Assembly (NCBI GenBank): GCA_965277445.1
Contig: CBDICY010000032.1
Span: 1,984,001 to 2,048,000 of the forward strand
Source: JAFMDF01 sp965277445
Lineage (GTDB): Bacteria; Bacteroidota; Bacteroidia; Chitinophagales; Saprospiraceae
DNA length: 64,000 bases
Reading direction: 5' to 3'
Positions 46,848 to 55,800 of this stretch are shown here, piece by piece; positions within the stretch are counted from its first letter, which is position 1; the number at the start of each line of letters is the position of its first letter. The notes below the pieces were generated by a model. That model saw only the letters and a list, made by a program, of their open reading frames with translations. It was not told the DNA's origin and made no database searches. A program made the translations under genes and the position numbers.

Positions 46848-47636
46848 ATGGATTTAAGTCATTTAAAAGTATTGGTAACAGGAGGCGGTGGCATCGGTGT
46901 AGGAGCTGGTGTTTGTCAGGCATTAGATAATTTCGGGGCAACATTAATTATCAATGAACTAACGAAGAAGAAAGCCGTCAAAGCAGCCAAAAAATATAAA
47001 AATGCCATTCCTGTAAAAGCAGATATTCGCGATGGAAAAGCCGTTGAGCGAATGTTTAAAAAAATCCGAAAGAAAGTTGGCGTCATTAATGGTTTAGTAA
47101 ATAATGCAGGGGTGGGCTTGAGTAAGGAAGTACAGAAAATAGAAGAGGCGGAATTTGATAAAGTGTATGGGGTAAATGTCCGAGGTGCATGGTTGGTTAC
47201 TAAATATTTTGTCCAACAACTATTGGATAACAATACAGTGGGGAATATCGTCAATATCTCTTCTGTTCATGGTTTTGCGAGCCAACCAAAATATTCTACC
47301 TATGCCAGCACAAAATCAGCAATTGAAGGATTTACTAGAGCTATAGCTTACGAGTTAGGTAAGCATAATATCCGTTGTAATTGTATTGGCCCAGGCATGG
47401 TGCATGCTGAACAGAACTATGATTTAATCAAAACATGGGCACCAGACCCTCATAAATGGGTGCAAGATTTTGTCGATAACCAGCAAGTACTGCATCACTT
47501 TATTGAGCCTGTGGATTGTGGCAATATGGCTGCTTTTTTACTATCCGATTTAAGTCGTTCGGTAACAGGGCAAACGATATATGTAGATGCTGGCAAAACG
47601 ATAATGTTGTTTAATCGGGATTATGTGAATGCTTAA
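46848..47636 (+). CDS. Short-chain dehydrogenase/reductase (SDR)
   Basis: This 262-residue classical SDR has the NAD(P)-binding Gly motif in the form VTGGGGIGVGAG (residues 9-20), NNAG at about 84, the catalytic Ser in NISSVHGF, and the YxxxK pair in YSTYASTKSAIEGF. The C-terminus SVTGQTIYVDAGKT is typical. The wide Gly motif (TGGGGIGVGAG) differs slightly from TGxxxGIG. It likely oxidises a hydroxyl of a sugar acid or similar metabolite. It follows the RraA-family gene and overlaps the stop of the convergent MG2-like gene by four bases. Confidence 0.9.
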   Translation: MDLSHLKVLVTGGGGIGVGAGVCQALDNFGATLIINELTKKKAVKAAKKYKNAIPVKADIRDGKAVERMFKKIRKKVGVINGLVNNAGVGLSKEVQKIEEAEFDKVYGVNVRGAWLVTKYFVQQLLDNNTVGNIVNISSVHGFASQPKYSTYASTKSAIEGFTRAIAYELGKHNIRCNCIGPGMVHAEQNYDLIKTWAPDPHKWVQDFVDNQQVLHHFIEPVDCGNMAAFLLSDLSRSVTGQTIYVDAGKTIMLFNRDYVNA

Positions 47637-49285
47637 TAAGCCACCTCATACACCCAACTACCATAACCCATTTTACCAGATTCACTTTGCACCACTACTT
47701 CAATCTGAAACGTACCTAAATCATCGGATTGAAAAAAGGAAAAATTGGTCTTTCCAGTAGGATCTATTTCCAATGCTGGATGCCAATAAATCTGTGGCCG
47801 TAGCGTCGGTTGAGAAGTTGTAGTATTTTGGTCATATATTGGAAAGTCTACCGTTTTTTGATAACCAGAAATATCAAAAATGTTATTCTCGTCTATCTCC
47901 TGTAATTGGGTGTTTCCCTGTTTGGTTTGTATAATAGCGGTACCATATTGACCTATAGGCCCAAATCGTTTTCGCAATTTTTTTAGGTCGCTAAACACAT
48001 CAAGGTATTTAATCTTAGGCAACGCTATTCGAGCTATAAAATCAGCATTTCTCGTTAGTTTGCCATCTATTATAAAAAGAGGCGGACGAGGATTTCTTTC
48101 GTAATCCCCATATCTTTTTACATCAAAATCTGCTTTATAAATAGCTTCTGCGGTTAATTGGAATTTAAGTGCTGATTGGACTTCCGTACAAAAAGTAGGC
48201 AAATCTTTAAAGGCATCATAAGTTTGTATGGCTATTCTCCTATAATCAGTCCATTCGGTAGGCGTGAAATTTTCTAGGGGTTGTTCCACCGAGCATTCTT
48301 GCGTGTCATAATATTGATAAGCTTTTTTCCTTAACTTACTTAATTGAAGATAATTTGCTATGATTTTATTATAGGGTAATGGGGTGATTTTACCCACTTC
48401 AAATTGTTGTTGAAAAACGATTTGTCTATCCATTGATTCATAAGCAATAAATTGAATAGGTTTACGTCCATAAAACTCGGCCAATTCTATTAAAAAACAC
48501 CCTTGGTCATTCGTCCGATTATATTGTAATAATTGCTCTTTGGAAGAATAATAACCTAATAAATTTGATTTTACTGGTTCGCCTATGCTGGTATTTACAA
48601 CCCCTTTAATACTTAATTTTTTCTTTAATACAGTTGGTTGAATCGTATTTATAGGGGCAACTATCACATTAGATAAATTGGATGTTCCTGTTAACAACAC
48701 ATCTTTAACAGAAATAGAAATGGTCGCTTTTATAGGATTACCTGAAGCATCTTTTACCGATATTTGTCCCGCCACCTTTTCTCTTTTATGTACTTTATCT
48801 GGATAGGTTAAAACAACTTGTAATTCTCCTAAATTGGGTGCTTTTTGTGCGGTGATGACTTCTGTAATTTCCGTAGTTTCACTAATTAAATTTTCCTGTA
48901 AATCATTATAAATAGGAATGGGGACATTGGCTAATTTTACCAATTTTTTAGTTTCCTTTGCTGTTCCAAAAAGTAATAAATGATAGTATCCAGATGGAAT
49001 AGTAAAAGGTATCTTATAATGACCATGGAGATAGGTCTTTCCTTCATTTTTTAAACAAATATCATTGACTAGCAATCCTTGTTGATTGACAAACTTTATT
49101 TCGAAACTAACGTCCTGTTGTCGGAAACTTTCAGGCAAATATATTTTATACCAAAGGACTTCACCGCTTACATAAAAGGATTTGTTCAGGTGAATAATGC
49201 AATTATTAGTTAGACTATTTGTTGCATTTATCCGAGAAGGTAGCATCAAAACTAGTAGGATATAAAGGAAATGAATTGGTTTCAT
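47633..49285 (-). CDS. MG2-like domain protein of TonB receptor operon
   Basis: This 550-residue protein has a signal peptide (MKPIHFLYILLVLMLPSRINA). The start of the mature chain (NCIIHLNKSFYVSGEVLWYKIYLPE) is the macroglobulin MG2-like fold, followed by further beta domains (KVHKREKVAGQISVKDASGNP near 165-190). The C-terminal part includes ALEIDPTGKTNFSFFQSDDLGTFQIEV, again of the macroglobulin type. There is no thioester (CxEQ) motif. It is the last gene of the operon with the TonB receptor and the DUF4249 lipoprotein; this trio recurs in Bacteroidota with unknown role. It probably acts on the periplasmic side or the surface. Confidence 0.75.
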   Translation of the reverse strand: MKPIHFLYILLVLMLPSRINATNSLTNNCIIHLNKSFYVSGEVLWYKIYLPESFRQQDVSFEIKFVNQQGLLVNDICLKNEGKTYLHGHYKIPFTIPSGYYHLLLFGTAKETKKLVKLANVPIPIYNDLQENLISETTEITEVITAQKAPNLGELQVVLTYPDKVHKREKVAGQISVKDASGNPIKATISISVKDVLLTGTSNLSNVIVAPINTIQPTVLKKKLSIKGVVNTSIGEPVKSNLLGYYSSKEQLLQYNRTNDQGCFLIELAEFYGRKPIQFIAYESMDRQIVFQQQFEVGKITPLPYNKIIANYLQLSKLRKKAYQYYDTQECSVEQPLENFTPTEWTDYRRIAIQTYDAFKDLPTFCTEVQSALKFQLTAEAIYKADFDVKRYGDYERNPRPPLFIIDGKLTRNADFIARIALPKIKYLDVFSDLKKLRKRFGPIGQYGTAIIQTKQGNTQLQEIDENNIFDISGYQKTVDFPIYDQNTTTSQPTLRPQIYWHPALEIDPTGKTNFSFFQSDDLGTFQIEVVVQSESGKMGYGSWVYEVAY

Positions 49286-49306
49286 TTTATAATTTATTCA
49301 AGATTA

Positions 49307-50413
49307 TCAATTAATCCAAAAATCGGGTTTTTTTAAAGTACTTCCAGTTTTTAAGAGGCAATTTCTACATAGATTGGGTTGTGAATTAAAGATTTCTCTA
49401 TCGGCTACTTCTCGGCACATTGGTGTTGGAAATTCAGCTTCTTCTTGACCGATAAATATCCGTATAGAATCTTCTACTGTTGCATAAAAATAGCCAAAAA
49501 CGATTTCCTCTGGGTTTTCTAATTGCTTAAAATTGCCCCTAACTATGGCTGGTAAAGTTTCAAAAAAACTACCATCTCGGTCGATGACATTATTTAATTC
49601 TTTCCAATATTTAAACGCACCTTCACTTAGGGATTGTTGGACAATCTTAAGGTAAAACCCCCGATAAAATCGAAAATCTAATGGTTCTTCTAATAGGAAA
49701 TGATTGTTTAAAATTGGTTGGGTAGCCTGATTTCCATCGAAAACAACTACTTTATCTAAATTTAGCGGATCAAAATTATAACATACTTTGACTGATTTAA
49801 GTGGTTCTGTAGCGATAGCAGATTCAGGAAACCTATAAGTCCCTTCAAATTCCCATTTTAAAAAAGAACGACTGGGATTATTCGGTAATTCCAGCGGTGT
49901 ATCGAGGGTGATTTCTAAGAATAACCGAGATTCAATATTTTCTAAATCATCCAATACGGGGCGCTCAACCACATTTTTGTGTACCGCCTTAATAGTAGGT
50001 ACTCCTATCAGCGGCTCTAAAGTCGACTCGTAATTTCGGTTATTTGGAAGTTGAACAGTTACCTGATAAGCCTGTCCAATTTCAATGGGCATAGTTGGAT
50101 GATTGGACGGTATTTCCAATTCATAAGCACCGATTGTCGTCATAGGTATTGCTACTGCTTCGCCATTTGCAGATTTTAGAAAGACGATTGCGTCCATAAT
50201 AGGAACAGGGGAATCTGATGGTGAAAAATCGGATAAATCAGAAAGCACCACACTAACTTTCGAAGGTGTACCATAACTCAATTTTCCTCGAATCATAATG
50301 CGGTCTAAGCTATTCTCAGAATTAGTCAAAGGAATTTCATCCAAACAAGCAAAATAGCCTAATGCTAGGAGTGAAATAGGAAGTACTTTTTTGGATATTA
50401 TTTTTAAATTCAT
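49307..50413 (-). CDS. DUF4249 family lipoprotein
   Basis: This 368-residue protein starts with a signal peptide and lipobox LGYFAC (Cys23). The DUF4249 pattern is present: IMIRGKLSYGTPSKVSVVLSD, IMDAIVFLKSANGEAV, YQVTVQLPNNRNYES and, at the C-terminus, REIFNSQPNLCRNCLLKTGS with a paired Cys, followed by KKPDFW. DUF4249 proteins are usually coded next to a TonB-dependent receptor with a carboxypeptidase-like domain, exactly as here, and are thought to be accessory surface lipoproteins. The stop-to-start gap to the MG2-like gene is 21 bases. Confidence 0.85.
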   Translation of the reverse strand: MNLKIISKKVLPISLLALGYFACLDEIPLTNSENSLDRIMIRGKLSYGTPSKVSVVLSDLSDFSPSDSPVPIMDAIVFLKSANGEAVAIPMTTIGAYELEIPSNHPTMPIEIGQAYQVTVQLPNNRNYESTLEPLIGVPTIKAVHKNVVERPVLDDLENIESRLFLEITLDTPLELPNNPSRSFLKWEFEGTYRFPESAIATEPLKSVKVCYNFDPLNLDKVVVFDGNQATQPILNNHFLLEEPLDFRFYRGFYLKIVQQSLSEGAFKYWKELNNVIDRDGSFFETLPAIVRGNFKQLENPEEIVFGYFYATVEDSIRIFIGQEEAEFPTPMCREVADREIFNSQPNLCRNCLLKTGSTLKKPDFWIN

Positions 50414-50466
50414 ATTAATAAGGCTATTCCTTAATTCTTAGATAGTCAGGTGAAAAATTGATAATC

Positions 50467-50529
50467 ATCCGTTGTCTTCATTCATCCGTTGGTAGAAAAT
50501 AGCCCAACGGATGAATGAAGACAACGGAT
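50467..50529. repeat. Perfect 26-base inverted repeat in operon spacer
   Basis: The left arm 50467-50492 (begins ATCCGTTGTCTTC, ends CATCCGTTGG) is exactly complementary to the right arm 50504-50529, with an 11-base loop. It lies between the TonB-receptor stop and the DUF4249 start within one operon. The CATCCGTTGG word also occurs at 7672-7702. In RNA it forms a very stable hairpin and may set the ratio of the two gene products. Confidence 0.85.
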
Positions 50530-50669
50530 TTGACGAGCTAGATGATATTTTAAATATTGTTTTTTACCTGATTACCTATTTTAGGTCCTCAGCTAAAAAA
50601 GAGGGATTCTAATAATATGTCAGAAGTTTATCATTTAGTAGAATAATTAATAACCAATCAACTTCAACC

Positions 50670-53390
50670 TCAGATTGATTCAAAGTTAAAAGTAATAGCA
50701 GGAAAAGCATTACCCAAAATAGATAATCTATTGGCTTTTGGACTTTTAAAGGGCTCTTGACTATAGAATACCGAAAAAGCATTGCGCCGACCATAAACAT
50801 TATAAATAGAAAAAGTCCAACTGGTTTTAAATTTTTTATCCTTTTTATACCCTTTTCCTCTAGTATAGGCAAAATCTAGTCGATGGTAATCGGGAATACG
50901 AAATTGATTTCTTGTCGAATAAATAGGCACTACTACTCCGTTATTTTCCTGATAGCTGGCAATAGGAACGGTAGTCGGCCTGCCACTTGCATAGTTGAAA
51001 TTGAAGGTAAAGGTATTCCGTTGATTGGGCTGCAAATTAATCAGTAAAGAAATATCATGAGGTTTATCCAAATTGCTCAAATACCATTGCCCTTCGTTAA
51101 TCCCTGCTACTTTTTGGTCGGAACGGGAAAAGGTATAACTAAGTGCGCCATGAATTTTACCTGTTGTCTTTTTTATACTCACTTCTAAACCATATGATCG
51201 CCCAATTCCTGATACTAATTGGGTTTCAATTTGTTCATTTACGGTTAAATTCGCAAAATCTATATAATCAAATAAGGGGTCGATACTCCGAAAATAAGTC
51301 TCCATGGAGGTCTCCCAAACATTATTGTCAAAATTTCTAAAGTACCCTATGGAAAAATTATGGGCGCGCTTAGGTTTAATGTAATTATTGCTTAATTGCC
51401 ATTGACTACTTGGGGTAGCCGTATTGGTATTGAAAATCTGATTTAAATATTGTGCGGTTCGACTATATCCTGCTTTCAAAGAGGTGTTTGCATTCAGTCG
51501 GTATCGAAGGGAAAAACGAGGTTCTAATTGCCCATAAGTGGCAATCGTTTTTCCTTTTTCAAAACGCTGATTGCCTGTTGTTGATTCAAGGGTTGGGCTG
51601 GTATTATCTTGATATTGAAAAACGGTCTTGGGGCCAAAATTCTGATAATGACTTAGCCGTAACCCAACAGAAACCAACCAAACAGGTGAAATAGTCCAAT
51701 CTGCATTGGCAAATACCGCTGATTCTAAACTCTGTTCAAATTCTAGACTTCTTGGAATTATTTGAGAAATAGGACCTCGTGGCCGAATCGCCCCCGGTTC
51801 CACTTGATACCAAATGCTAGAAAATCCACCATGGATACTTAATTTTTCAGTAGGCAGAAAAGTCACGAGTTCTTTTAATTTATAATAATTGAGGTTAATG
51901 TCCAATTCAGAAGCATTGGTGCCACCTAGTTCTAATTGGGTACTTTCATAGCGACTTGTGCCCACAGATAATTTGGAAAAAAGCTTTTCTGAAAAAGTCT
52001 TTTTATAAATTAATTGAGCATTTTTAGTCCCATAATCAAAGCCAAAATCTTGATTAAAACCAAAATTATCATGACTGGCATAAGCAGAGAATATCAAGGT
52101 GTTTTTTTCATTAAACCGATGCGTAAAATTTAAATTGGCGTCGTAAAAAAAAACGGTACTTTGCTGGATTTCTGGTACTTTTATCAAATTTAGTACCCAA
52201 TCGGAATAGGTTGACCGAAACCCTGCAATAAAGGAACTTTTGCCTTTTATAATAGGTCCTTCCAGACTCACTCGACCAGAAACAGGGCCAATACCTGCCT
52301 TTACTTTGACTTTTTGAAAATCTCCATCTCGCATTTCTACGTCCAAAACAGAAGCCAATCGACCACCATATTGAGCGGGCATACTCCCTTTATAGAGTGT
52401 TATTTTTTTAATTAAATCGGCATTGAAAGTGCTGAAAAAACCGAGAGCATGCGAAGAATTAAATATAATACCTTCATTTTGCATCACTAAATTTTGGTCC
52501 ACAGCGCCTCCTCTTACATTAAAACCAATCGCCCCTTCTCCTAAAGTACTAACGCCTGGTTGTAATAATAGTCCCTTTATGATATCGGTTTCGCCTAAAA
52601 AAGTAGGTAGTTTTTTAATAGCTGCCACATCAATATTCGTCAAGCCTATTTGAGCATTATCGACATTAAAATCTGCCGTTTTTGCGGTAATAATCACCTC
52701 GTCCAAATCGACTGCTCCACGACTTAAGGTTAAAGAAATAGCGCCATTATTATACACCTTAATCAGCTGATTTAAATCTTGATGTCCAAGGTATTTGATT
52801 TGTAATTCATGTTCCCCTAATGGAACTTCCAACCTAAAATGCCCTTTTTCATCTGTTGAGACCCCTTGATTTAAATCCTTAATAAAAACAGTTGCGCCAA
52901 TAATTGCTTCAAGCGTACTTTCTGCTTGTACCGTTCCTTCTATAATTGCTTTTCCATTTGGATTTAAATTATCAATGGCGCCAACAATAATCGTGTTTTC
53001 ATTTGCTAATTCCTCTTTAGTGTTGACTGCTTCCAAGGTTTGATAATATTCAGCAGTATATCCTTCTTCAATAATTTTAGTAGGTAGAATAAATACCCCA
53101 TAAGAACGGTAGGCTAAAAAACCTAAATCTGTTTCCTTCAATAGTTCGGCTAACACAGCAGACAGCGGTTTTAAATCAAAAGCAATGCTTATAGGTTGAG
53201 TTGGAAGTGCGGATGCTTTGTGAAAAATTGAAATTTGGTAGGTTTGCCCTATTTTTTCAAGAATAGAAGAAATGGGTTCATTTTGGAAATTTCCTGTAAT
53301 TTTAGTATCCAAAATAGATTGTCCTTTTGCAAAAAAAGGAATTAAGCATATCAACAAAACTAGGATACAAAGCGGGGTTTTTGAAGCCAT
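50670..53390 (-). CDS. TonB-dependent receptor with STN and carboxypeptidase-like domains
   Basis: This 906-residue outer-membrane receptor has a signal peptide (to about residue 23, FFAKG), an STN domain (about 25-110: ILDTKITGNFQNEPISSIL, then GFLAYRSYGVFIL), a carboxypeptidase-like domain (about 150-230: GTVQAESTLEAIIGATVFIK), the plug (VNVRGGAVDQNLVMQNEG, near 300, read as FNVRGGAVDQNLVMQN) and the barrel. STN domains often couple to anti-sigma FecR proteins, but no FecR/sigma pair is adjacent. It is followed by DUF4249 and MG2-like genes in one operon. It likely imports a specific ligand. The barrel ends with FNFESI close to the stop. Confidence 0.9.
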   Translation of the reverse strand: MASKTPLCILVLLICLIPFFAKGQSILDTKITGNFQNEPISSILEKIGQTYQISIFHKASALPTQPISIAFDLKPLSAVLAELLKETDLGFLAYRSYGVFILPTKIIEEGYTAEYYQTLEAVNTKEELANENTIIVGAIDNLNPNGKAIIEGTVQAESTLEAIIGATVFIKDLNQGVSTDEKGHFRLEVPLGEHELQIKYLGHQDLNQLIKVYNNGAISLTLSRGAVDLDEVIITAKTADFNVDNAQIGLTNIDVAAIKKLPTFLGETDIIKGLLLQPGVSTLGEGAIGFNVRGGAVDQNLVMQNEGIIFNSSHALGFFSTFNADLIKKITLYKGSMPAQYGGRLASVLDVEMRDGDFQKVKVKAGIGPVSGRVSLEGPIIKGKSSFIAGFRSTYSDWVLNLIKVPEIQQSTVFFYDANLNFTHRFNEKNTLIFSAYASHDNFGFNQDFGFDYGTKNAQLIYKKTFSEKLFSKLSVGTSRYESTQLELGGTNASELDINLNYYKLKELVTFLPTEKLSIHGGFSSIWYQVEPGAIRPRGPISQIIPRSLEFEQSLESAVFANADWTISPVWLVSVGLRLSHYQNFGPKTVFQYQDNTSPTLESTTGNQRFEKGKTIATYGQLEPRFSLRYRLNANTSLKAGYSRTAQYLNQIFNTNTATPSSQWQLSNNYIKPKRAHNFSIGYFRNFDNNVWETSMETYFRSIDPLFDYIDFANLTVNEQIETQLVSGIGRSYGLEVSIKKTTGKIHGALSYTFSRSDQKVAGINEGQWYLSNLDKPHDISLLINLQPNQRNTFTFNFNYASGRPTTVPIASYQENNGVVVPIYSTRNQFRIPDYHRLDFAYTRGKGYKKDKKFKTSWTFSIYNVYGRRNAFSVFYSQEPFKSPKANRLSILGNAFPAITFNFESI

Positions 53391-53526
53391 ATAAAATTGG
53401 TCAAAATAGCATTAAACTTGTCCAAATATAATACTATTTATAGACAAGTTCGCCAAATCATCAACAATTTTTATGAGGAAGCTCATTAGATTTTTTATCA
53501 TAAATACTATATTGGCAGTTGATAAT

Positions 53527-53540
53527 TGTGTACGTACACA
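53527..53540. promoter_or_regulatory. Candidate LacI-type operator, enolase-family gene
   Basis: TGTGTACGTACACA is a perfect 14-base palindrome and matches TGTGTNCGNACACA at every fixed position. It ends 77 bases before the ATG at 53618. Confidence 0.65.
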
Positions 53541-53617
53541 TAATTTTATTAAATTTACTCGATTTTCACCAATGTGCTTTTGGTATAGTTCATACAATCC
53601 TATCAATTAATCTAACT

Positions 53618-54748
53618 ATGATTATAAAATCTTTCACCTGTTACGAAGTTATTGTCCCTGCTCATGAAGGCGTCATCGAAAGCAAAGGCATCAATAAACC
53701 CTTGCATAAATTGCCCAAAGGAGCAAAGTCGGGTTGGTCACTCCAATTCGATGAATTGCCTAAGTTGGTGATGAAGATGGAATTGAGTAATGGCATCATT
53801 GGCTGGGGAGAATGTTATCGAGACCATAATTGGCAAGTTGTTAGCGATATTATTAATGTGCTGTTAGGTACAGATATCAGAACTTTAACGCTACAAAAAT
53901 TACCTTTTAATTTTTGTAGGGAATACGACGGTTTTGAATGTGCGATTTATGATGCTTATGCCAAAGCACATAATATGCGAATGGTTGATTTATTGGGTGG
54001 TCCTGTACAAGATAAAGTTAGAGTTGGCGCCTGGTCAAGCCACCGAAGATTGGAAGAAATAGGAGATCTCGCTAAAAATTTTGCTGACCAAGGCTATGAT
54101 TGTATCAAATTTAAAACAGACTTAGAAGACGATGTAAAAGGCTGGTGTGAAAGCATCAAAGCATCCGCGCCCAATATGGAAGTCATTTTGGACCCAAATG
54201 AACGTTGGTTATATCCTGGGGAAGTTCGAAAAAGAGCAGATGCACTTGCAGAAGTGGGCAATGTTTTATGCCTAGAGGATCCACTTCCACGGTGGATGTT
54301 GTCAGAATATGCCCTGTTGCGACAATACAGTTCAGTACCTATCGTTTTGCATGTTTCCTTGCCTTATATTTTGCACGGTCAACGCGTGAAAGATGCCATT
54401 CAAGCCATTCAAGCAAAGGCAGTAGATGGCTATAATTTTAATGGTGGATTGGCTAATTTTCAACGCTTAGATTATATCGCTACCGCAGCAGGCTTACCTT
54501 GTTGGCATGGTTCAGAAATAGATTTAGGCATTTTGGAAGCGATGTATTTACATTCCGCCGCCGCGGCAGCTTCTTGTATTTGGCCAAGTGATATTTTTGG
54601 TCGAATGATTCGGACACATGATTTACTAAAAACACCCTTACATTTTAAACCGCCTTATGCTTATTTACCAGAAGGGGTAGGTTTAGGAATAGAAGTGGAC
54701 GAAGATGCCATTGCGCATTTTCAAGTAGCTAAAAAAGAATTTTCTTAA
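53618..54748 (+). CDS. Enolase-superfamily protein (mandelate racemase/muconate lactonizing type)
   Basis: This 376-residue protein has the two-domain enolase-superfamily layout. Visible residues are the KxK pair Lys164/Lys166 (DCIKFKTD), first metal ligand Asp192 (VILDPNERW) and second, Glu220 (CLEDPLP). The third acidic ligand, expected in a PIAxGE-like motif, is missing: PIVLHVSLPY has His245-Val246. DGYNFNGGLANFQR and CWHGSEIDLGI follow as in the muconate-lactonizing group. Such enzymes dehydrate or epimerise sugar acids or related acids. The ATG at 53618 gives the normal N-terminus (IIKSFTCYEVIVPAHEG); the frame is open from TTG at 53519, but that would add a non-homologous leader over the operator. 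Confidence 0.85.
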   Translation: MIIKSFTCYEVIVPAHEGVIESKGINKPLHKLPKGAKSGWSLQFDELPKLVMKMELSNGIIGWGECYRDHNWQVVSDIINVLLGTDIRTLTLQKLPFNFCREYDGFECAIYDAYAKAHNMRMVDLLGGPVQDKVRVGAWSSHRRLEEIGDLAKNFADQGYDCIKFKTDLEDDVKGWCESIKASAPNMEVILDPNERWLYPGEVRKRADALAEVGNVLCLEDPLPRWMLSEYALLRQYSSVPIVLHVSLPYILHGQRVKDAIQAIQAKAVDGYNFNGGLANFQRLDYIATAAGLPCWHGSEIDLGILEAMYLHSAAAAASCIWPSDIFGRMIRTHDLLKTPLHFKPPYAYLPEGVGLGIEVDEDAIAHFQVAKKEFS

Positions 54749-54762
54749 GCTGTCAACTGTAA

Positions 54763-54781
54763 CACAACTCTCTGAGTTGTG
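54763..54781. repeat. Hairpin CACAACTC-TCT-GAGTTGTG between genes
   Basis: CACAACTC (54763-54770) pairs perfectly with GAGTTGTG (54774-54781) in the 52-base spacer. It covers the alternative TTG at 54777, which argues for the ATG at 54801 as the next start. Confidence 0.6.
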
Positions 54782-54800
54782 CAACGCTAAATATACAATT

Positions 54801-55688
54801 ATGGATAAATCAAATTATAAAAACCCTTTCCCGAAAGACAAAGACCGTCAGCAAATTTGGGAAATGCTAGTAGAAAGAGACATCATTGCCTTTTGTAAAG
54901 AAGATTGGGAGATGGTCAGCAATGATTTTATAGAGCGAAATTTTATGGGGGTAGATGCTAGGAACCTACATAATCCCGATTCTTGGCGCATGAATTTTTC
55001 TGACCTAGAAGAATACAAAACCGTCTGGTTAGAACAAGCTGCCCTTTTTACGCAAACCGAATGGGCGGATGACCCCGAACAAGCACTCTATGAAGCAACG
55101 ACATTAAGAGATATAGACATTAAAGGCAAGAGTGCTTTAGTTCATAAAAAATTTGATGGCTATATTACTAAAAAAGATGGCACAAAAGATAGATTAAATT
55201 GGCAAACGCTATACCGTTGCCGAAAGGTCGGTAGTAAGTGGAAAATAGCAGGATTTACAGGGTATATGCCACATCCAATGGGTTTCGGTGCAGAAACAAA
55301 TACGCCAGGGAAACAGATTCCTGAAGGTGCTTCTCAACATGTAACAGCAGGCCCTTATTCCCCTGTTTTACAAGTAACGCCCGGACAAATAGTCGTCATT
55401 TCAGGTCAAGCGGCAATTGATAAAAGCGGAAAGGTAATCGGTGATACCATCGAAGACCAAGCACATTTGACCCTTCAAAATTGCCAGAAACAATTGCAAA
55501 CGGGCGGAGTTGATTTAAATGATGTCTTTAAAGTCAATGTTTACTTAACCGATTTGGATAACTGGCCAAGGTTTAACGAAGTTTATAAAACCTATTTTAA
55601 AGACCCAAAACCTGTTAGAACAGCTGTTCAGACACCACTTTTGTTTACCCTTTTAGTGGAAATTGAAATGTGGGCGGTGAAAAAGTAG
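54801..55688 (+). CDS. NTF2-like / RidA fusion protein
   Basis: This 295-residue protein appears to join two domains. Residues about 10-160 (VERDIIAFCKEDWEMVSNDF, FMGVDARNLHNPDSW, LYRCRKVGSKWKIAGFTGYM) follow the SnoaL/NTF2-like pattern of a curved sheet with a helical cone. Residues about 175-295 are an RidA-family domain: GPYSPVLQVTPGQIVVISGQ, HLTLQNCQKQLQTGGVDLND, VFKVNVYLTDLDNWPRFNEVY and the C-terminal VEIEMWAVKK. The RidA Arg-Thr-Ala (VRTAVQTPLL) region is kept. RidA proteins hydrolyse reactive enamines/imines. Its place between an enolase-family gene and a creatininase-family gene suggests a step in an amine- or lactone-containing pathway (inference). Confidence 0.75.
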   Translation: MDKSNYKNPFPKDKDRQQIWEMLVERDIIAFCKEDWEMVSNDFIERNFMGVDARNLHNPDSWRMNFSDLEEYKTVWLEQAALFTQTEWADDPEQALYEATTLRDIDIKGKSALVHKKFDGYITKKDGTKDRLNWQTLYRCRKVGSKWKIAGFTGYMPHPMGFGAETNTPGKQIPEGASQHVTAGPYSPVLQVTPGQIVVISGQAAIDKSGKVIGDTIEDQAHLTLQNCQKQLQTGGVDLNDVFKVNVYLTDLDNWPRFNEVYKTYFKDPKPVRTAVQTPLLFTLLVEIEMWAVKK

Positions 55689-55798
55689 ACAGTTGTCAGT
55701 TGCGAGTTATCGGTTACTAGTTGCCTGTGTTAATTAATCTGATACCTGATACCCGACACCTTACAACCTCATTACCTCATAACCTCGTTACCTCAAAA
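55689..55798. repeat. Short-word repeats (GAGTTATCGGTTACTAGTTG; ACCTCATAACCTC)
   Basis: The spacer holds AGTTGTCAGTTGCGAGTTA followed by GTTACTAGTTG, then GATACCTGATACCCGACACC and CCTCATTACCTCATAACCTC. Each run is made of 6-10-base words. It lies right before the creatininase-family start. Confidence 0.6.
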
Positions 55799-55800
55799 AT

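Noticed and set aside
50609..50872. 87-residue minus-strand frame overlapping the end of the TonB receptor
   Set aside because: It lies mostly inside the receptor gene in another frame. The hydrophobic stretch arises from AT-rich DNA, and there is no good start context.
53519..53617. TTG-initiated N-terminal extension of the enolase-family protein
   Set aside because: The extra 33 residues would overlap the predicted operator, and the ATG at 53618 gives the family N-terminus.
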